Positions 42,914 through 53,090 of a stretch of DNA of 64,000 nt are shown one piece after another. The translations under genes and the position numbers were made by a program. The stretch covers positions 97,001-161,000 of the forward strand of contig NZ_JAUOEO010000001.1 in the NCBI RefSeq assembly GCF_030540825.1. Direction: 5' to 3'. The notes under the pieces were generated by a model. It had not been told where the DNA came from, searched no databases, and was given only the letters and a program-made list of their open reading frames with translations. Numbering within the stretch: the first letter of the stretch is position 1; every line of letters starts with the position of its first letter. The stretch is from Flavivirga spongiicola (GTDB taxonomy: Bacteria; Bacteroidota; Bacteroidia; Flavobacteriales; Flavobacteriaceae).

Positions 42914-45900
42914 TTATTCAAACACCATCCAAGTATAACTCCCTGCTGGCACTTTTACTTCTAGTTCTACTGTGTAATCCCTATTCAAATTATATGTTTT
43001 TGATATACCTTCTTGAGATTTAGTAATCACTTGATCTTTCAATCCAGTATAATAAAGGGGTACTTTTATTTCTTTTGTAATGGGTTTATCTGTTGGGTTG
43101 TAAACCATTAGCATTCCCTTTTCTTTTCCTTGAGCGTTTACATTAAGCCAGTAATCCAAATCATAACCATCTGCTCTACGCAAATGAATAATGTCTCCAT
43201 CTAGTACTTCTCGGTGTTTTTTATACCAATTTACAACTCCTTTTACCATGGTCTTTGTTTTGTCTGTATCAAAAAGTCTTGGCCCTCTAAAACAGGCTTG
43301 TACACCTCCTCCTAGATTACTAACCATCATCATTTCGTAATGACTTAAATGCTCATTAAGAGGTTCTATAGTAGCAGCCGATCCTCCACCTTGGTATTCT
43401 GTTAAAGGCACAAACATCCAACCCATAGAAGGTGTTTTCTGCCAGCCTCCATCGTATATATTTTGTCTGGTATGTACTAATTGCTGGTTTCTAGGCAAAC
43501 TCCAGTTAACTTCACGATATCCCATACCACATTTATTACCTCCTGCCATATAGTAATAATCTGGAATATTAAGATAAATACCATTAGAACGGCACCATTG
43601 ATAGAATTTGGAAATAGTTTCATATTGATTCCAACGAGAATCATCTACCCCCTTATGTCCAGGGTGATGATTTGCTGTACAAACATCTCCAGGGTACGAA
43701 CCATCGTGTTCTAATAATGTAAAGCCGGTTTTTTCATAAAAAGTATATAATTTCTTAAAATAATCCTGGCCCCATTCACTTCCAATACATGGCGAATTTC
43801 CAAAAGTAGGACGTTCTCCTTCTGGCATGACAACATCATGCCCTCCGCCTACTTTTCTGGATGCTAATAAAGAATACCCCCCTATTTCAACACCTTTACT
43901 TTTAGCATAATCAGCATATTTCTTCATTTTTGTCATATATGCTTTACTATCATCTTCAATATTAAAACCACTTCCAAAAGTGAGAATGACCATCTCAAAA
44001 CCAGCATCAGAAGCTTGGTCAATCGCTATTTTTACTCTATCCCAATCCGCAAAACGTGCGTGCATCATTAATGGGTTTTCTGTAGTCCAAGGGGCCAGCG
44101 TACGATACATTTTTCGCAATGACATACCTTGTCTTTCTCTATCGTAACTGTCATAAGGCAGTACAAATGTTCTAAATGATTTAAATGTGTCTCCATTATT
44201 CAACGTTTTTGAAGGTCCTACCTCTGGTTCTACCTTTAATAAACAAGGTGTTTCTCTTAAATAATTAACCTGAGTAGCATAATCGGGATCTGCTTCCCAA
44301 TGTACTGCATGATGATTAGCATCATCTACATTAAAACTGCCAAATGCATAATCCGTTTCTACATGAATATTCGGTTTGGGAACATTATACTCCCTTGTTT
44401 CTACTGCAGAACCATACTCTACTGCTGCTATTATTTCACTGGTAAATTTATTAACTGTAATGACTTCACTATTTTTATTTTGTACGGTAATCCATTTAGA
44501 CATAACAGGTATACCGTCATATAATTCGTAATGTACTGAAACTATAACATCGTTCTTCTGAAGTCCTTTGGTTGTATTGTTAAGATTGCTATAAGAAGCA
44601 TAATGCAGCACAGTTAGTCGCTCTAAATCACCCTTTTCCCCACTAGCATCTTTTCCCTCCCCACGGGCATTGGTCTTGCCAATCCTTACTGATATTGGTA
44701 AGGTTTCAAAAGATTTCAACTTTTGAACAGTTATCCAATCACCACCCTGTGGTTTAGCTTCACAAAAAACACTTTCATCTGTTATACGAAATCTCAATGT
44801 CCATGGCTTACTCATATCAAGTACTTGACGTCCTCCAGCAGCTTTATGCTCTTTTTGACCATCCCATAATCCAAACATAGGTACGCCATCATCATAGGTA
44901 TTGCCTCCCGGTCTTAAATAAAATTTTATTGTTTTATTTGGCCAAACCAATGCTATGCCCGGACCATATTCCTTACTTTTATCTGTACCTACATTAAAAG
45001 TGGCTTCAATAACTTTTGCCGATTTATCCAACTGTTTTTCTACATATACAGCTGTGTTTTGAGGAGTATAAATCTCGCCTACCTTACCTTCATTTTCAAA
45101 AGATGAACGCTTATGTGTTTTAGACACTCTGGTTTTCCAAATTTTATCAAGCGTTCTAAAATCTGTTTTAAATAATTCGTTTCGTCCATAGTCACTAGGC
45201 AACAGCCCACCTCCTTGCAATAAAGATTTTGGCTCAGGCATACTATAGTCCATCTTTAAATGAATTCCTTTAGGAGGCCATTCAGCTCCTTTTGCATGAG
45301 ATCGTACCCTTTTCCATTCAAATGGTGCCTTTGGTTCACTTACTTCATAGCCGATATATTGCATAGCAGAGGCATCTGCTGTCATTTTATCCAACCATTC
45401 AGGTTTAAGAAATGCATAATTGGGCTGTCCTTTTAGACCTCCAACTTCATAATTTATACCATTAATTTTCACAATAGCTTCTGGCTTCACACCTCTAAGC
45501 AGAGACTCTCCAGTTACAAGATTGTCTAAACGTACAGTAGCTGCATTCGGTACTATTCTAAAAACTCTTCGCAACAACCCATTAGATATTATGATCTCGT
45601 CATTACGCTTACCTTTATACACATTGGCTTTGTATAATGAGCCATCCAACAACCAATCGGATTTAACACTCGCCTTTGGCTCATTATTCAAACTTAATGT
45701 TTCATAAACTGCGGCATAACGCTTACCAAAAGTAATTAGTGAAGCTCTGTCAAAATGTACTTGATGGTGCTCTCTTGCTTTCAAACCTGCAGATTCTACA
45801 TAGGCTACCTGAGGCAGTTCTTTAGGTAAATCTCTTAGACTTTGACGCACTGTATTAATTTGTTTCACACGTTCCGGAGCACTATGATCTGGTCCTGTAC

Positions 45901-46507
45901 CATAAAACTCTGCCAAATTGCCTACAATAAAAGGCAAACTTGAATCTTTTATGTCTTTACGAAAATCAAAAACAAGTCGTTTAAGTTGTTCTTTGTACTT
46001 TTTTGCTTTTTCGGGATCTACCGTATCAGATTCTCCTTGGTGCCAGAGCACACCTTTTATGATACCTTGTTTATTTGCCCACTTAGCTTTATTAAGAGCA
46101 TCTTTATAAACATCGGTTCCTTTATTAAGCGAAGCTATCTCAGCGCCGCCATAGGCTACCGGGATTAACCCAATTGTAACTCCAGGATGTGCTTTCTGGT
46201 AGGCTTGTGCAAAAGATCCTGCTAAACCAAATTGATCGCTTCCTAAACGATTATGTATGGGATGTTTTGCTGCTTCCCAAGAGAACCTCTTCCCTTCTTG
46301 GGTCCATCCGCGTAACATTTTAACACCTTCTATTGGAAGTTTGTCTTCTGGTAATAGTTCTCCATAACCTGCCATATTGGATTGCCCCATAAGAATAAAA
46401 ATATGGAAATTGTCTTTTTCTTTAGTGGATTGGCCTATCGCTGAAAAAGTGATAAGCAAAATGAATGTTATGGACAATAAAGACGGAGTTAATTTCATTT
46501 TTTTCAT
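42914..46507 (-). CDS. Fusion of a SASA-type carbohydrate esterase and an alpha-galactosidase-like glycosidase
   Basis: 1197 residues with a signal peptide (FILLITFSAIGQS). Residues 33-270 are a sialate-O-acetylesterase-like SGNH domain: S43 in MGQSNMAGYG, E159 in WHQGESD and H251 near the end. Residues about 285-425 and 640-770 look like one beta-sandwich split by an inserted concanavalin-like module (about 435-635, GPGIALVWPNKTIKFYLR; WTLRFRITDESVFCEAKPQG). A TIM barrel (about 780-1090) follows, with MVILTFGSGFNIED, GFTLLEHDGSYPGD (candidate nucleophile Asp935) and PSMGWMFVPLTEYQGGGSAA, as in clan-D-type alpha-galactosidases. The rest is a C-terminal sandwich. It presumably deacylates and cleaves one substrate. 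Linkage unknown. Confidence 0.75.
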   Translation of the reverse strand: MKKMKLTPSLLSITFILLITFSAIGQSTKEKDNFHIFILMGQSNMAGYGELLPEDKLPIEGVKMLRGWTQEGKRFSWEAAKHPIHNRLGSDQFGLAGSFAQAYQKAHPGVTIGLIPVAYGGAEIASLNKGTDVYKDALNKAKWANKQGIIKGVLWHQGESDTVDPEKAKKYKEQLKRLVFDFRKDIKDSSLPFIVGNLAEFYGTGPDHSAPERVKQINTVRQSLRDLPKELPQVAYVESAGLKAREHHQVHFDRASLITFGKRYAAVYETLSLNNEPKASVKSDWLLDGSLYKANVYKGKRNDEIIISNGLLRRVFRIVPNAATVRLDNLVTGESLLRGVKPEAIVKINGINYEVGGLKGQPNYAFLKPEWLDKMTADASAMQYIGYEVSEPKAPFEWKRVRSHAKGAEWPPKGIHLKMDYSMPEPKSLLQGGGLLPSDYGRNELFKTDFRTLDKIWKTRVSKTHKRSSFENEGKVGEIYTPQNTAVYVEKQLDKSAKVIEATFNVGTDKSKEYGPGIALVWPNKTIKFYLRPGGNTYDDGVPMFGLWDGQKEHKAAGGRQVLDMSKPWTLRFRITDESVFCEAKPQGGDWITVQKLKSFETLPISVRIGKTNARGEGKDASGEKGDLERLTVLHYASYSNLNNTTKGLQKNDVIVSVHYELYDGIPVMSKWITVQNKNSEVITVNKFTSEIIAAVEYGSAVETREYNVPKPNIHVETDYAFGSFNVDDANHHAVHWEADPDYATQVNYLRETPCLLKVEPEVGPSKTLNNGDTFKSFRTFVLPYDSYDRERQGMSLRKMYRTLAPWTTENPLMMHARFADWDRVKIAIDQASDAGFEMVILTFGSGFNIEDDSKAYMTKMKKYADYAKSKGVEIGGYSLLASRKVGGGHDVVMPEGERPTFGNSPCIGSEWGQDYFKKLYTFYEKTGFTLLEHDGSYPGDVCTANHHPGHKGVDDSRWNQYETISKFYQWCRSNGIYLNIPDYYYMAGGNKCGMGYREVNWSLPRNQQLVHTRQNIYDGGWQKTPSMGWMFVPLTEYQGGGSAATIEPLNEHLSHYEMMMVSNLGGGVQACFRGPRLFDTDKTKTMVKGVVNWYKKHREVLDGDIIHLRRADGYDLDYWLNVNAQGKEKGMLMVYNPTDKPITKEIKVPLYYTGLKDQVITKSQEGISKTYNLNRDYTVELEVKVPAGSYTWMVFE

Positions 46508-46579
46508 GCTATGGTTAGGTTAATATTTTTGTTCTGTGTTAATTTTATTAAAACCCTTCATTAGAGCTCTTATCACTGC

Positions 46580-48289
46580 TTAATTGGAGACATCCTCTAT
46601 TTTTAATGCCACTTTTTTCTTTACACCTTCTACATCTGCTTTTACATTCCATGTGGCATTAGTAAAGGCATAAAAGAAAGTAGCCGGACTGTAATTCATT
46701 TTAGCTCTATATGGATGCCATATTTCCATATCGAACTTAAAATCTTTGGTAAACGGAATACCATCTAATAACCTATAGCGGTTGTTACTTGTATTTCCTG
46801 GTGTTTTATTCCCTTCTCCTATAGGTTGAGATACCCAAGGAGATGTAAACCACTGTGGTCTACACCAGGCATAGCTATAATAATCTTCGGTACCTGTACC
46901 AAAATGAGACGGAAAATCTTCACCATCTACATATATTTTTTCATCACCTTCTCCCCACCAATTAATCCCTGTAGTGTCTGGGTGAGAATTAAATAACGTA
47001 AGGTTATCTCCAACAAAAATGCCCTTACCTTTTACACTTATATAATTATAGTCTGACCTCAATTCTGATTCCAAAGCTCTGGTTTCCTTCCATGTAGCGT
47101 GAAAGTACATAGACTGTCTATTCCAATCATATTCTTGATGCCCTAGAGCTAATGATTCAAGTGTTACTGATTGGCTGCCATGATTCACTAAACTTACAAC
47201 TGCTTTTTTACTAAATGGCATCACCCAATATGAAGTCATTTCTCCTGTTTTGGTAGTAGTTATGTAATATGATTTATGTTCCAGTTGTTTATAACCCAGG
47301 CCATAAAACTGACCTATTGGACACCAAACCGTTTGATGATTGTCAAAAGTAATTTTTAATACTGTAGACCTTAGAGCCTGTTCTTGATTCTTTGCTTTTA
47401 ATTTTGTACGTAAATAATTGATAGCCCTCTCTCCTTTTAGCTTAATAGATATGCTTTCTCCCGGTTTTAAAACTAAGTCTTGTTTAGTAATTTGTTCTCC
47501 AGCTATAGACCTCTCTGTTAATTGTTTACCATAGGTGTTGATTTGTTCTTGATATTTACTAATGGTCTTTCTGGTAAAGCTTTCTACTTCCGTTCCAGAT
47601 TCATAAGTACGATAATTAATTTGATAATAGTGCCCTTTCCAACCTTCTATGTGTGCATATTTATGTTCTCCATCGTATGTAATTTTACAGCTTTTTGCAT
47701 AGGGTATCGGGAAAAATAGATTTCTTCCTCTCCAAACATCATTCTCGGCTTTTTCTGGTGCATAAAAAGAATAAGGCTTCCCTACTAAACCTGCTTTACC
47801 TACAAGATTCTGATTATGCATTTCTATTACTGGATTAGGGTTTCCATCAATATAAACCCTATAAATGCCCCCATAATCTGAAGGCACGCCTCCAAATGTT
47901 GCCCAAAACCGAACAACAGCACCAGCACCTTTGTCTTCAAACATCACATCTTCTTTACGACCTTGGTTTTCTTCGGTACGGATATAGTGACTAAAATCAT
48001 GGTTTTCAAACCAGCCTTTTCCCCAATCGCGAGGGACATTTTCATCCCCAAAATTTCCTGTTTTGAATTTACCATCTTCAATTGCTGTGTTCTTAGTTTT
48101 AGAATCCCTGGAATAACTGGAAGCTTGCTTGCAGGTATAAGATGCAGAAGGCCACTGAGCTAAACTTGCTCGGTCTGTCATTTCTTTAAGTAAGGTTTCT
48201 ACCGTTATCATTTGAGATATCACATGCTCTTGAAAGGCTATCAAAAATATAATAAGTAGAATTTTTGTTTTATTTCTTTGTAATTTCAT
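46580..48289 (-). CDS. GH172-family (DUF2961) glycoside hydrolase
   Basis: 569 residues with a signal peptide (LLIIFLIAFQEHVISQ). Core motifs parallel the other GH172 here: ASSYSRDSKTKNT, FFPIPYAKSCKITYDG, QALRSTVLKITFD, WWGEGDEKIYVDGEDFPSHF (E447, E450) and GTGTEDYYSYAW (E468). It lacks the extra C-terminal domain of the other copy and ends soon after the second jelly roll. Furanosidase-type activity is inferred from the family; two non-identical copies in one locus suggest two different furanosidic or related linkages. 72 bp downstream of the large fusion gene's start, 20 bp from GH89. Confidence 0.85.
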   Translation of the reverse strand: MKLQRNKTKILLIIFLIAFQEHVISQMITVETLLKEMTDRASLAQWPSASYTCKQASSYSRDSKTKNTAIEDGKFKTGNFGDENVPRDWGKGWFENHDFSHYIRTEENQGRKEDVMFEDKGAGAVVRFWATFGGVPSDYGGIYRVYIDGNPNPVIEMHNQNLVGKAGLVGKPYSFYAPEKAENDVWRGRNLFFPIPYAKSCKITYDGEHKYAHIEGWKGHYYQINYRTYESGTEVESFTRKTISKYQEQINTYGKQLTERSIAGEQITKQDLVLKPGESISIKLKGERAINYLRTKLKAKNQEQALRSTVLKITFDNHQTVWCPIGQFYGLGYKQLEHKSYYITTTKTGEMTSYWVMPFSKKAVVSLVNHGSQSVTLESLALGHQEYDWNRQSMYFHATWKETRALESELRSDYNYISVKGKGIFVGDNLTLFNSHPDTTGINWWGEGDEKIYVDGEDFPSHFGTGTEDYYSYAWCRPQWFTSPWVSQPIGEGNKTPGNTSNNRYRLLDGIPFTKDFKFDMEIWHPYRAKMNYSPATFFYAFTNATWNVKADVEGVKKKVALKIEDVSN

Positions 48290-48309
48290 AAATAAGGTTT
48301 GTATATTTT

Positions 48310-50544
48310 TTAATTATAATATTCTTTGAAAAAGGAATTATACTTTTTAAGAGTTTTTTCCACTGCTTCTATTTCATTTCCTATAGGTTTTGCATCAATA
48401 GTTTTTACACTTTCTATCCACCTTGTTTCCCAATCAGCCAGTTTATCATAAAATTCATTTGCTCTTAGTGTTTCCCTTTCGTACACTTGTGGCAATCCTT
48501 CTTCGCTATAGTCAGTACCATTCTCTAAATGCCCTCTTAACATCTCATAAAATTTTTGCCATCTAGGGAGGTAGTAGCCATCAATAAGTCCGCTCCATTC
48601 TCTCCACGAATAATCGAAAATATGGGAGTCTTCATCCGACCCCCAATGGGTAACCAGCATCGAAGCATTATATTCATAAAGATTTTTTTCTTCTTCTGTA
48701 TTTCCCCATGATCGCGCATCATTTACCCATTTATCGAAGCTGAACTCAGACCTTGTCTTTAACAATTGGTCTGTATCTTTTAATAATTGCAAAAATTGTT
48801 TTGAAAATTTATCAAATTCATAAAGGTTTTTATCCTTAAAGGCCTGTGCAGCTTCTTTATGTATCTCCTGACCAAGATTTGTCAATACCTGTCTTGTTAT
48901 ATCTACTATATCAAAAAGGTAAGGGTCAGACTTGCTCAAAGTTTTTGCATCTTGTAATAACAATTGAAGTGATTTTATAAGTTCTTGCGGTGCATAAGGG
49001 ATCTTAAACCCATAATTTGGTCCTGACTTTTTAACATCAATAGCAGGTCTGGCACAGATAATAGAACTATTTTCTACACCATTAGTACCTTGCTTATACG
49101 GGCCTTCCAATAGTATATTCCATGCTTCGTTAGCACTTTTAGAACTTGTTCCATATCTACGTGCAATACTTTTCTTTAACCATGCATTTATATCTACTTC
49201 ACTATTATGGAATGGCATTTCAAAAGCTAAATCATAGTATACTGGATTTTGATTTACAGCTTCCATAAAAAGACCACTTCCTTTGGCTGTACCAGTTTTT
49301 TCTAACGCTGTTTTAAACTGATTGGAGGCTAATAAGCGCATATCGCCATGCATATTGATGCGTCCTCCAAAATTATGTAAGTTTCCGGCAACAAAATCAT
49401 AGCCCCAAAAGTTGTCTTGTTTATAACGCTCCCCATTGAGGTCTAAAATCAATAATCTATCTTTAGGTACCGCCGTGGCAATACCTTCTCTAATTGACCA
49501 TGCTTGCATCGCCCATTTAGCCTCTGAATCAAAATCAACCAAAAGATCCTTAATAGCCTTTCCTACTTTATTTAAATATTCTTCTCCTTCTTGTGGTGGC
49601 TCGCCTTCATGAAACGGATCAGCAGCATAAACACCATGAGCTCCAAAAAGTTCTTTTTGAGTTTCTAGAAATGTCTTTCCAAATGTTTTAAACAGAGGGT
49701 CTAATGGGTCTAGTTGCATGGTTCCTTTAAAGCCTAACCATGTGGTTTCTTGTTTTATTGCCGCATTAGGGAACTTCTCTTTAAAGATTCTGGGTACATA
49801 TCCTGAAAAACCTTGTTGTATTGGCTGCATGCCTAATTCTAACTGCCTATTCATAATTTTCTTGCCCAATGCAATGTGCTTATCTATCCAGGTTTTAGGT
49901 AAAGGTCCTCCATGACTTTGTATATTAGTCATCCATTGCCACGCAAAAAAAGCCGGGCCTACTAAAAACTTACGGGCTTCTTCATCTGTTAATCCCGATT
50001 TTAAAAGCGCATGATACCATACACCTTCTAAACCAACCACAGAAAGTGGCATATTAATGCCATTTAATGCCAAAAAATCTATTTCCCGTTCCCAGCGTTC
50101 CCAATCCCACCATGCAGCTGTATAACTTATTGTACAATAATTAAAATGAACTCGGTACTCGGGCTGAATTACTTTTTTAAAAGATTCTTTAGGGATTGGT
50201 AGTTTTTTAGGTAAGTCTAATTGATCGCCCGTCCATGAAAAATGAGCATTACATTCATACTTTAAATACCAATTTAAAGCCGATGCTATTGATACACCAT
50301 TGTTTCCTTTTAATAGTATTTTTCCATTTTTTGATGCAATTTCAAAAGTATCTTTATTATTTTCCTGAGGAATGCTCTCTAAAACAAACTGATTAGAATA
50401 ACCAGGAATAACTCTTTCTATAAGATTGTATACTTCAATAAGATTATGAATAACTTTTTCATCCTTAATTGACAGTTTTTTATCTGAATTACACGAACTC
50501 ATAGATGTTGTTATTAACAACATTGCTACTATTCTAAACTTCAT
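48310..50544 (-). CDS. Alpha-N-acetylglucosaminidase, family GH89, lipoprotein
   Basis: 744 residues, lipobox MSSC. It has the NAGLU layout: a small N-terminal domain, then the barrel with RVHFNYCTISYTAAWWDWER, FLALNGINMPLSVVGLEGVW, QQGFSGYVPRIFKEKFPNA and AADPFHEGEPPQEG (Glu313, acid/base position). GLFMEAVNQNPVYYDLAFEM places Glu428 at the nucleophile position, and an all-helical C-terminal domain follows. The family removes terminal alpha-linked GlcNAc. This argues for alpha-GlcNAc in the target glycan, complementing the beta-hexosaminidase GH20 at 25748. Periplasmic or surface, 7 bp from the next gene upstream. Confidence 0.9.
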   Translation of the reverse strand: MKFRIVAMLLITTSMSSCNSDKKLSIKDEKVIHNLIEVYNLIERVIPGYSNQFVLESIPQENNKDTFEIASKNGKILLKGNNGVSIASALNWYLKYECNAHFSWTGDQLDLPKKLPIPKESFKKVIQPEYRVHFNYCTISYTAAWWDWERWEREIDFLALNGINMPLSVVGLEGVWYHALLKSGLTDEEARKFLVGPAFFAWQWMTNIQSHGGPLPKTWIDKHIALGKKIMNRQLELGMQPIQQGFSGYVPRIFKEKFPNAAIKQETTWLGFKGTMQLDPLDPLFKTFGKTFLETQKELFGAHGVYAADPFHEGEPPQEGEEYLNKVGKAIKDLLVDFDSEAKWAMQAWSIREGIATAVPKDRLLILDLNGERYKQDNFWGYDFVAGNLHNFGGRINMHGDMRLLASNQFKTALEKTGTAKGSGLFMEAVNQNPVYYDLAFEMPFHNSEVDINAWLKKSIARRYGTSSKSANEAWNILLEGPYKQGTNGVENSSIICARPAIDVKKSGPNYGFKIPYAPQELIKSLQLLLQDAKTLSKSDPYLFDIVDITRQVLTNLGQEIHKEAAQAFKDKNLYEFDKFSKQFLQLLKDTDQLLKTRSEFSFDKWVNDARSWGNTEEEKNLYEYNASMLVTHWGSDEDSHIFDYSWREWSGLIDGYYLPRWQKFYEMLRGHLENGTDYSEEGLPQVYERETLRANEFYDKLADWETRWIESVKTIDAKPIGNEIEAVEKTLKKYNSFFKEYYN

Positions 50545-50551
50545 TTTGTTT

Positions 50552-53014
50552 TTATTTTTTTGTTCTAAAGTTTACAATCATTTCGGGGCCTGCAACTCTT
50601 CCTTTTCCTTTATAATCAAATTCTATTAGATTTTTGCCTTCATTTACAATAAAGGCACTTGCTTTGAGTATCACTTCTTTTTTAACTTGATGGTTTTCTG
50701 AATAATGCCTAAGGGTTTGAGTCCCTTCATTAACAATATACTCCCCCGGTTCTAATGTGAACGGCATTACGGTTTTCTGTGTACCTACTTTTAGATAAAC
50801 TCCCGTCACAGGCCCTTTAGATACTTTTGGAAGGCGAATGACGTATTGTAATTTTTGCTTTGGTCCAGCACAAAAATATTCCCATGTAGAGGATGTTGGT
50901 AAGCCAGGTTCTGTTGTCATATTCGAATGTTTGTAATCTAATGAAATAGGAGCACTCGATGTGTTTTCCAAAATTTGAGAGGGTAAGGTATTAGATTCGT
51001 CCAAACCGGAAGCATGTCCACCTTCTGGTGCCCACGATTCTATAAATATTAATTGTGCTTGACCATTTTTTAATTCTAAACCATAAAACGTATAAGGGTC
51101 ACGAAGCTTTTCTTTTTGTTCTTCACTAAAAAGACCGTTCATTCTTGCTTTTTCCCATTTCTTTATTTCAGCCAAAATATCGGCAGCCTCATCATTAATT
51201 TTTTCAAAATTCGGACTAATGTAAAAATCGACACCTGCATCGTAGCCTGCTCCCAAGCCCATAACCCATTCCATGTCTTTCTTGGTGGTTTTTCTATTGA
51301 TACTAAATTGCCCCATTTTTCGGGGTAATAAATCTTCTTTTAATCCTTTTTGCACTTTAATTCGATGATCCAAGTGGGCTTCTCTAAAATTCTTGGAAGT
51401 CCAGGGTTCACCCCAACTTTCGTTCGAGAAATAATGCCAGCCAAAATGTGTCACATCCGATGAATTGGCTACTATATTTGGATTATTCAGGTTATCGTAA
51501 AAAACCTTGACAAAACGATCGCTGCCATAACGTCCATGACCGTTAGCCAAACCACCTTCAATACCATCAAAACTTATTCTCTTTAGATTTCCTTCATTAA
51601 AGAATTTAGCCAGATTTTTTGCCATTTCATCTTGTAGGTTAATATCAGGGAAAAAAACTTTGTAACCGTGCGACATTAAACGAGCCACTTGTTCTCCTTT
51701 TTTATGAGCTACTGCCTTGGTGCCAAATGCGCCGCGTTTACAGTCCTTTAGTATTAATTGACCATTAGCAGTTGCATTAGTATATTCAATTATTTCATCA
51801 CCAATTCGAACAGCCATATGTTCTCGCCATCTAGGATTAACTTTATCTATATTTGGTTCATGATATGCCACACGTACCATTTCATCTTGCAATAGCAATT
51901 CAATATCGTTTTCCGAAATGTCTTTTTCCAATTTTGTGATACCAGCTAAAACTAAACCTGAATGAGGCTTAGGCGTTACCAGTGGATCGTTAGGGGTGAT
52001 AAAATTGGTTAAGGTATGAGCTCCCAGATTGATCCCATGTTCTTCCGCCTTATTTGAGCATTCTCTAACCGACTGATAACCATTTGGAAAATTTTTCTCA
52101 CTAACTTTAAAGGTTCCCCAAGTTTCAAAAATCCCTCCGTGATACACACAGGTGATCCCAGCCTTTTTCGCAATATCAATACATGCATCAATGTTATTGA
52201 CGTTATAAGACATTATAAATTTTGATGATGTCGAATAATTCGAAGTTTTATTCCATTCAGTGCCATTTTTAATATGCGGTAAATTTTCTGCCAATATAAT
52301 TTTCTCAACTACCTCTGTAAGACTCTCAGATGGTACACAATACATTGCAAATTTTGCACCTACGATTTCAGCATCGCTATCATTAACCGGTACCGCCTGA
52401 CCTAACTTTTGTTCCCAATTATCTTCAATACGAAGTGTGGAACGGTCACGAACAAAACCTGTTAAGCTAGCGCCTCCATCAATTTTTTGAGCTGTATTCC
52501 CAAACCTTTCTCGTGTCATAATTTCAAAACCACCGCGGCTTTTTAGATTGAGTCCCATAAATCCGACAGCAGTATCATCATCATAGGCGATGCCAATGGA
52601 TTGACCTATTTTATCGGAAGGCAATACATGGTATGGTCCGAAAATAACTTTATCAATTTGTTTTTCAGAGTGTATTTTTGTGATTTCAAAAGTTAAATAA
52701 TTAGGTTTACTTTTAACCTTAACATCAATTTCAGCTTCCAGTTCATCGAATTTAAGTTTCAATATTTTTCCTTTAGGTTTCCAGCTAGAAACTGGATATT
52801 TAATTCCTTCATGCTCAATAGTAATGATCGAAACTTTGTAATCTGGAATTAAAAGGTTCTTACCAGATTTCTTTTCCAACAACTCGATAACTCTACCTTT
52901 TTCATCCATCGAAATTTTAAAATAATTGTTTTCAAGAAACGGATCCTTAGTTTCAGTATTGAATGCTGTTATACCATAAACGAGCATTATTATCAAAGTC
53001 AATTTTCTAAGCAT
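50552..53014 (-). CDS. Uncharacterised exported putative glycoside hydrolase
   Basis: 820 residues with a signal peptide. I do not recognise a named family. Residues 25-240 are beta-rich (LENNYFKISMDEKGRVIELL), like the N-terminal sandwich of many large glycosidases. Residues 265-640 look barrel-like (GITCVYHGGIFETWG; NLGAHTLTNFITPNDP), with an inserted beta module at about 385-445 (GQLILKDCKRGAFGTKAVAH). RISFDGIEGGLANGHGRYG places Asp483 and Glu486 at a strand end, as expected for catalytic acids. The C-terminus (about 650-820) is again beta-rich. Its place between GH89 and a GH36-like gene supports a glycan-cleaving role; the linkage is unknown. Confidence 0.6.
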   Translation of the reverse strand: MLRKLTLIIMLVYGITAFNTETKDPFLENNYFKISMDEKGRVIELLEKKSGKNLLIPDYKVSIITIEHEGIKYPVSSWKPKGKILKLKFDELEAEIDVKVKSKPNYLTFEITKIHSEKQIDKVIFGPYHVLPSDKIGQSIGIAYDDDTAVGFMGLNLKSRGGFEIMTRERFGNTAQKIDGGASLTGFVRDRSTLRIEDNWEQKLGQAVPVNDSDAEIVGAKFAMYCVPSESLTEVVEKIILAENLPHIKNGTEWNKTSNYSTSSKFIMSYNVNNIDACIDIAKKAGITCVYHGGIFETWGTFKVSEKNFPNGYQSVRECSNKAEEHGINLGAHTLTNFITPNDPLVTPKPHSGLVLAGITKLEKDISENDIELLLQDEMVRVAYHEPNIDKVNPRWREHMAVRIGDEIIEYTNATANGQLILKDCKRGAFGTKAVAHKKGEQVARLMSHGYKVFFPDINLQDEMAKNLAKFFNEGNLKRISFDGIEGGLANGHGRYGSDRFVKVFYDNLNNPNIVANSSDVTHFGWHYFSNESWGEPWTSKNFREAHLDHRIKVQKGLKEDLLPRKMGQFSINRKTTKKDMEWVMGLGAGYDAGVDFYISPNFEKINDEAADILAEIKKWEKARMNGLFSEEQKEKLRDPYTFYGLELKNGQAQLIFIESWAPEGGHASGLDESNTLPSQILENTSSAPISLDYKHSNMTTEPGLPTSSTWEYFCAGPKQKLQYVIRLPKVSKGPVTGVYLKVGTQKTVMPFTLEPGEYIVNEGTQTLRHYSENHQVKKEVILKASAFIVNEGKNLIEFDYKGKGRVAGPEMIVNFRTKK

Positions 53015-53090
53015 AATTTTAGTTTTGTATTTATTCCAAATCTGTTAAAATTTGTACTAATTCTATTTGTAAATGAATTGATGATCCATA

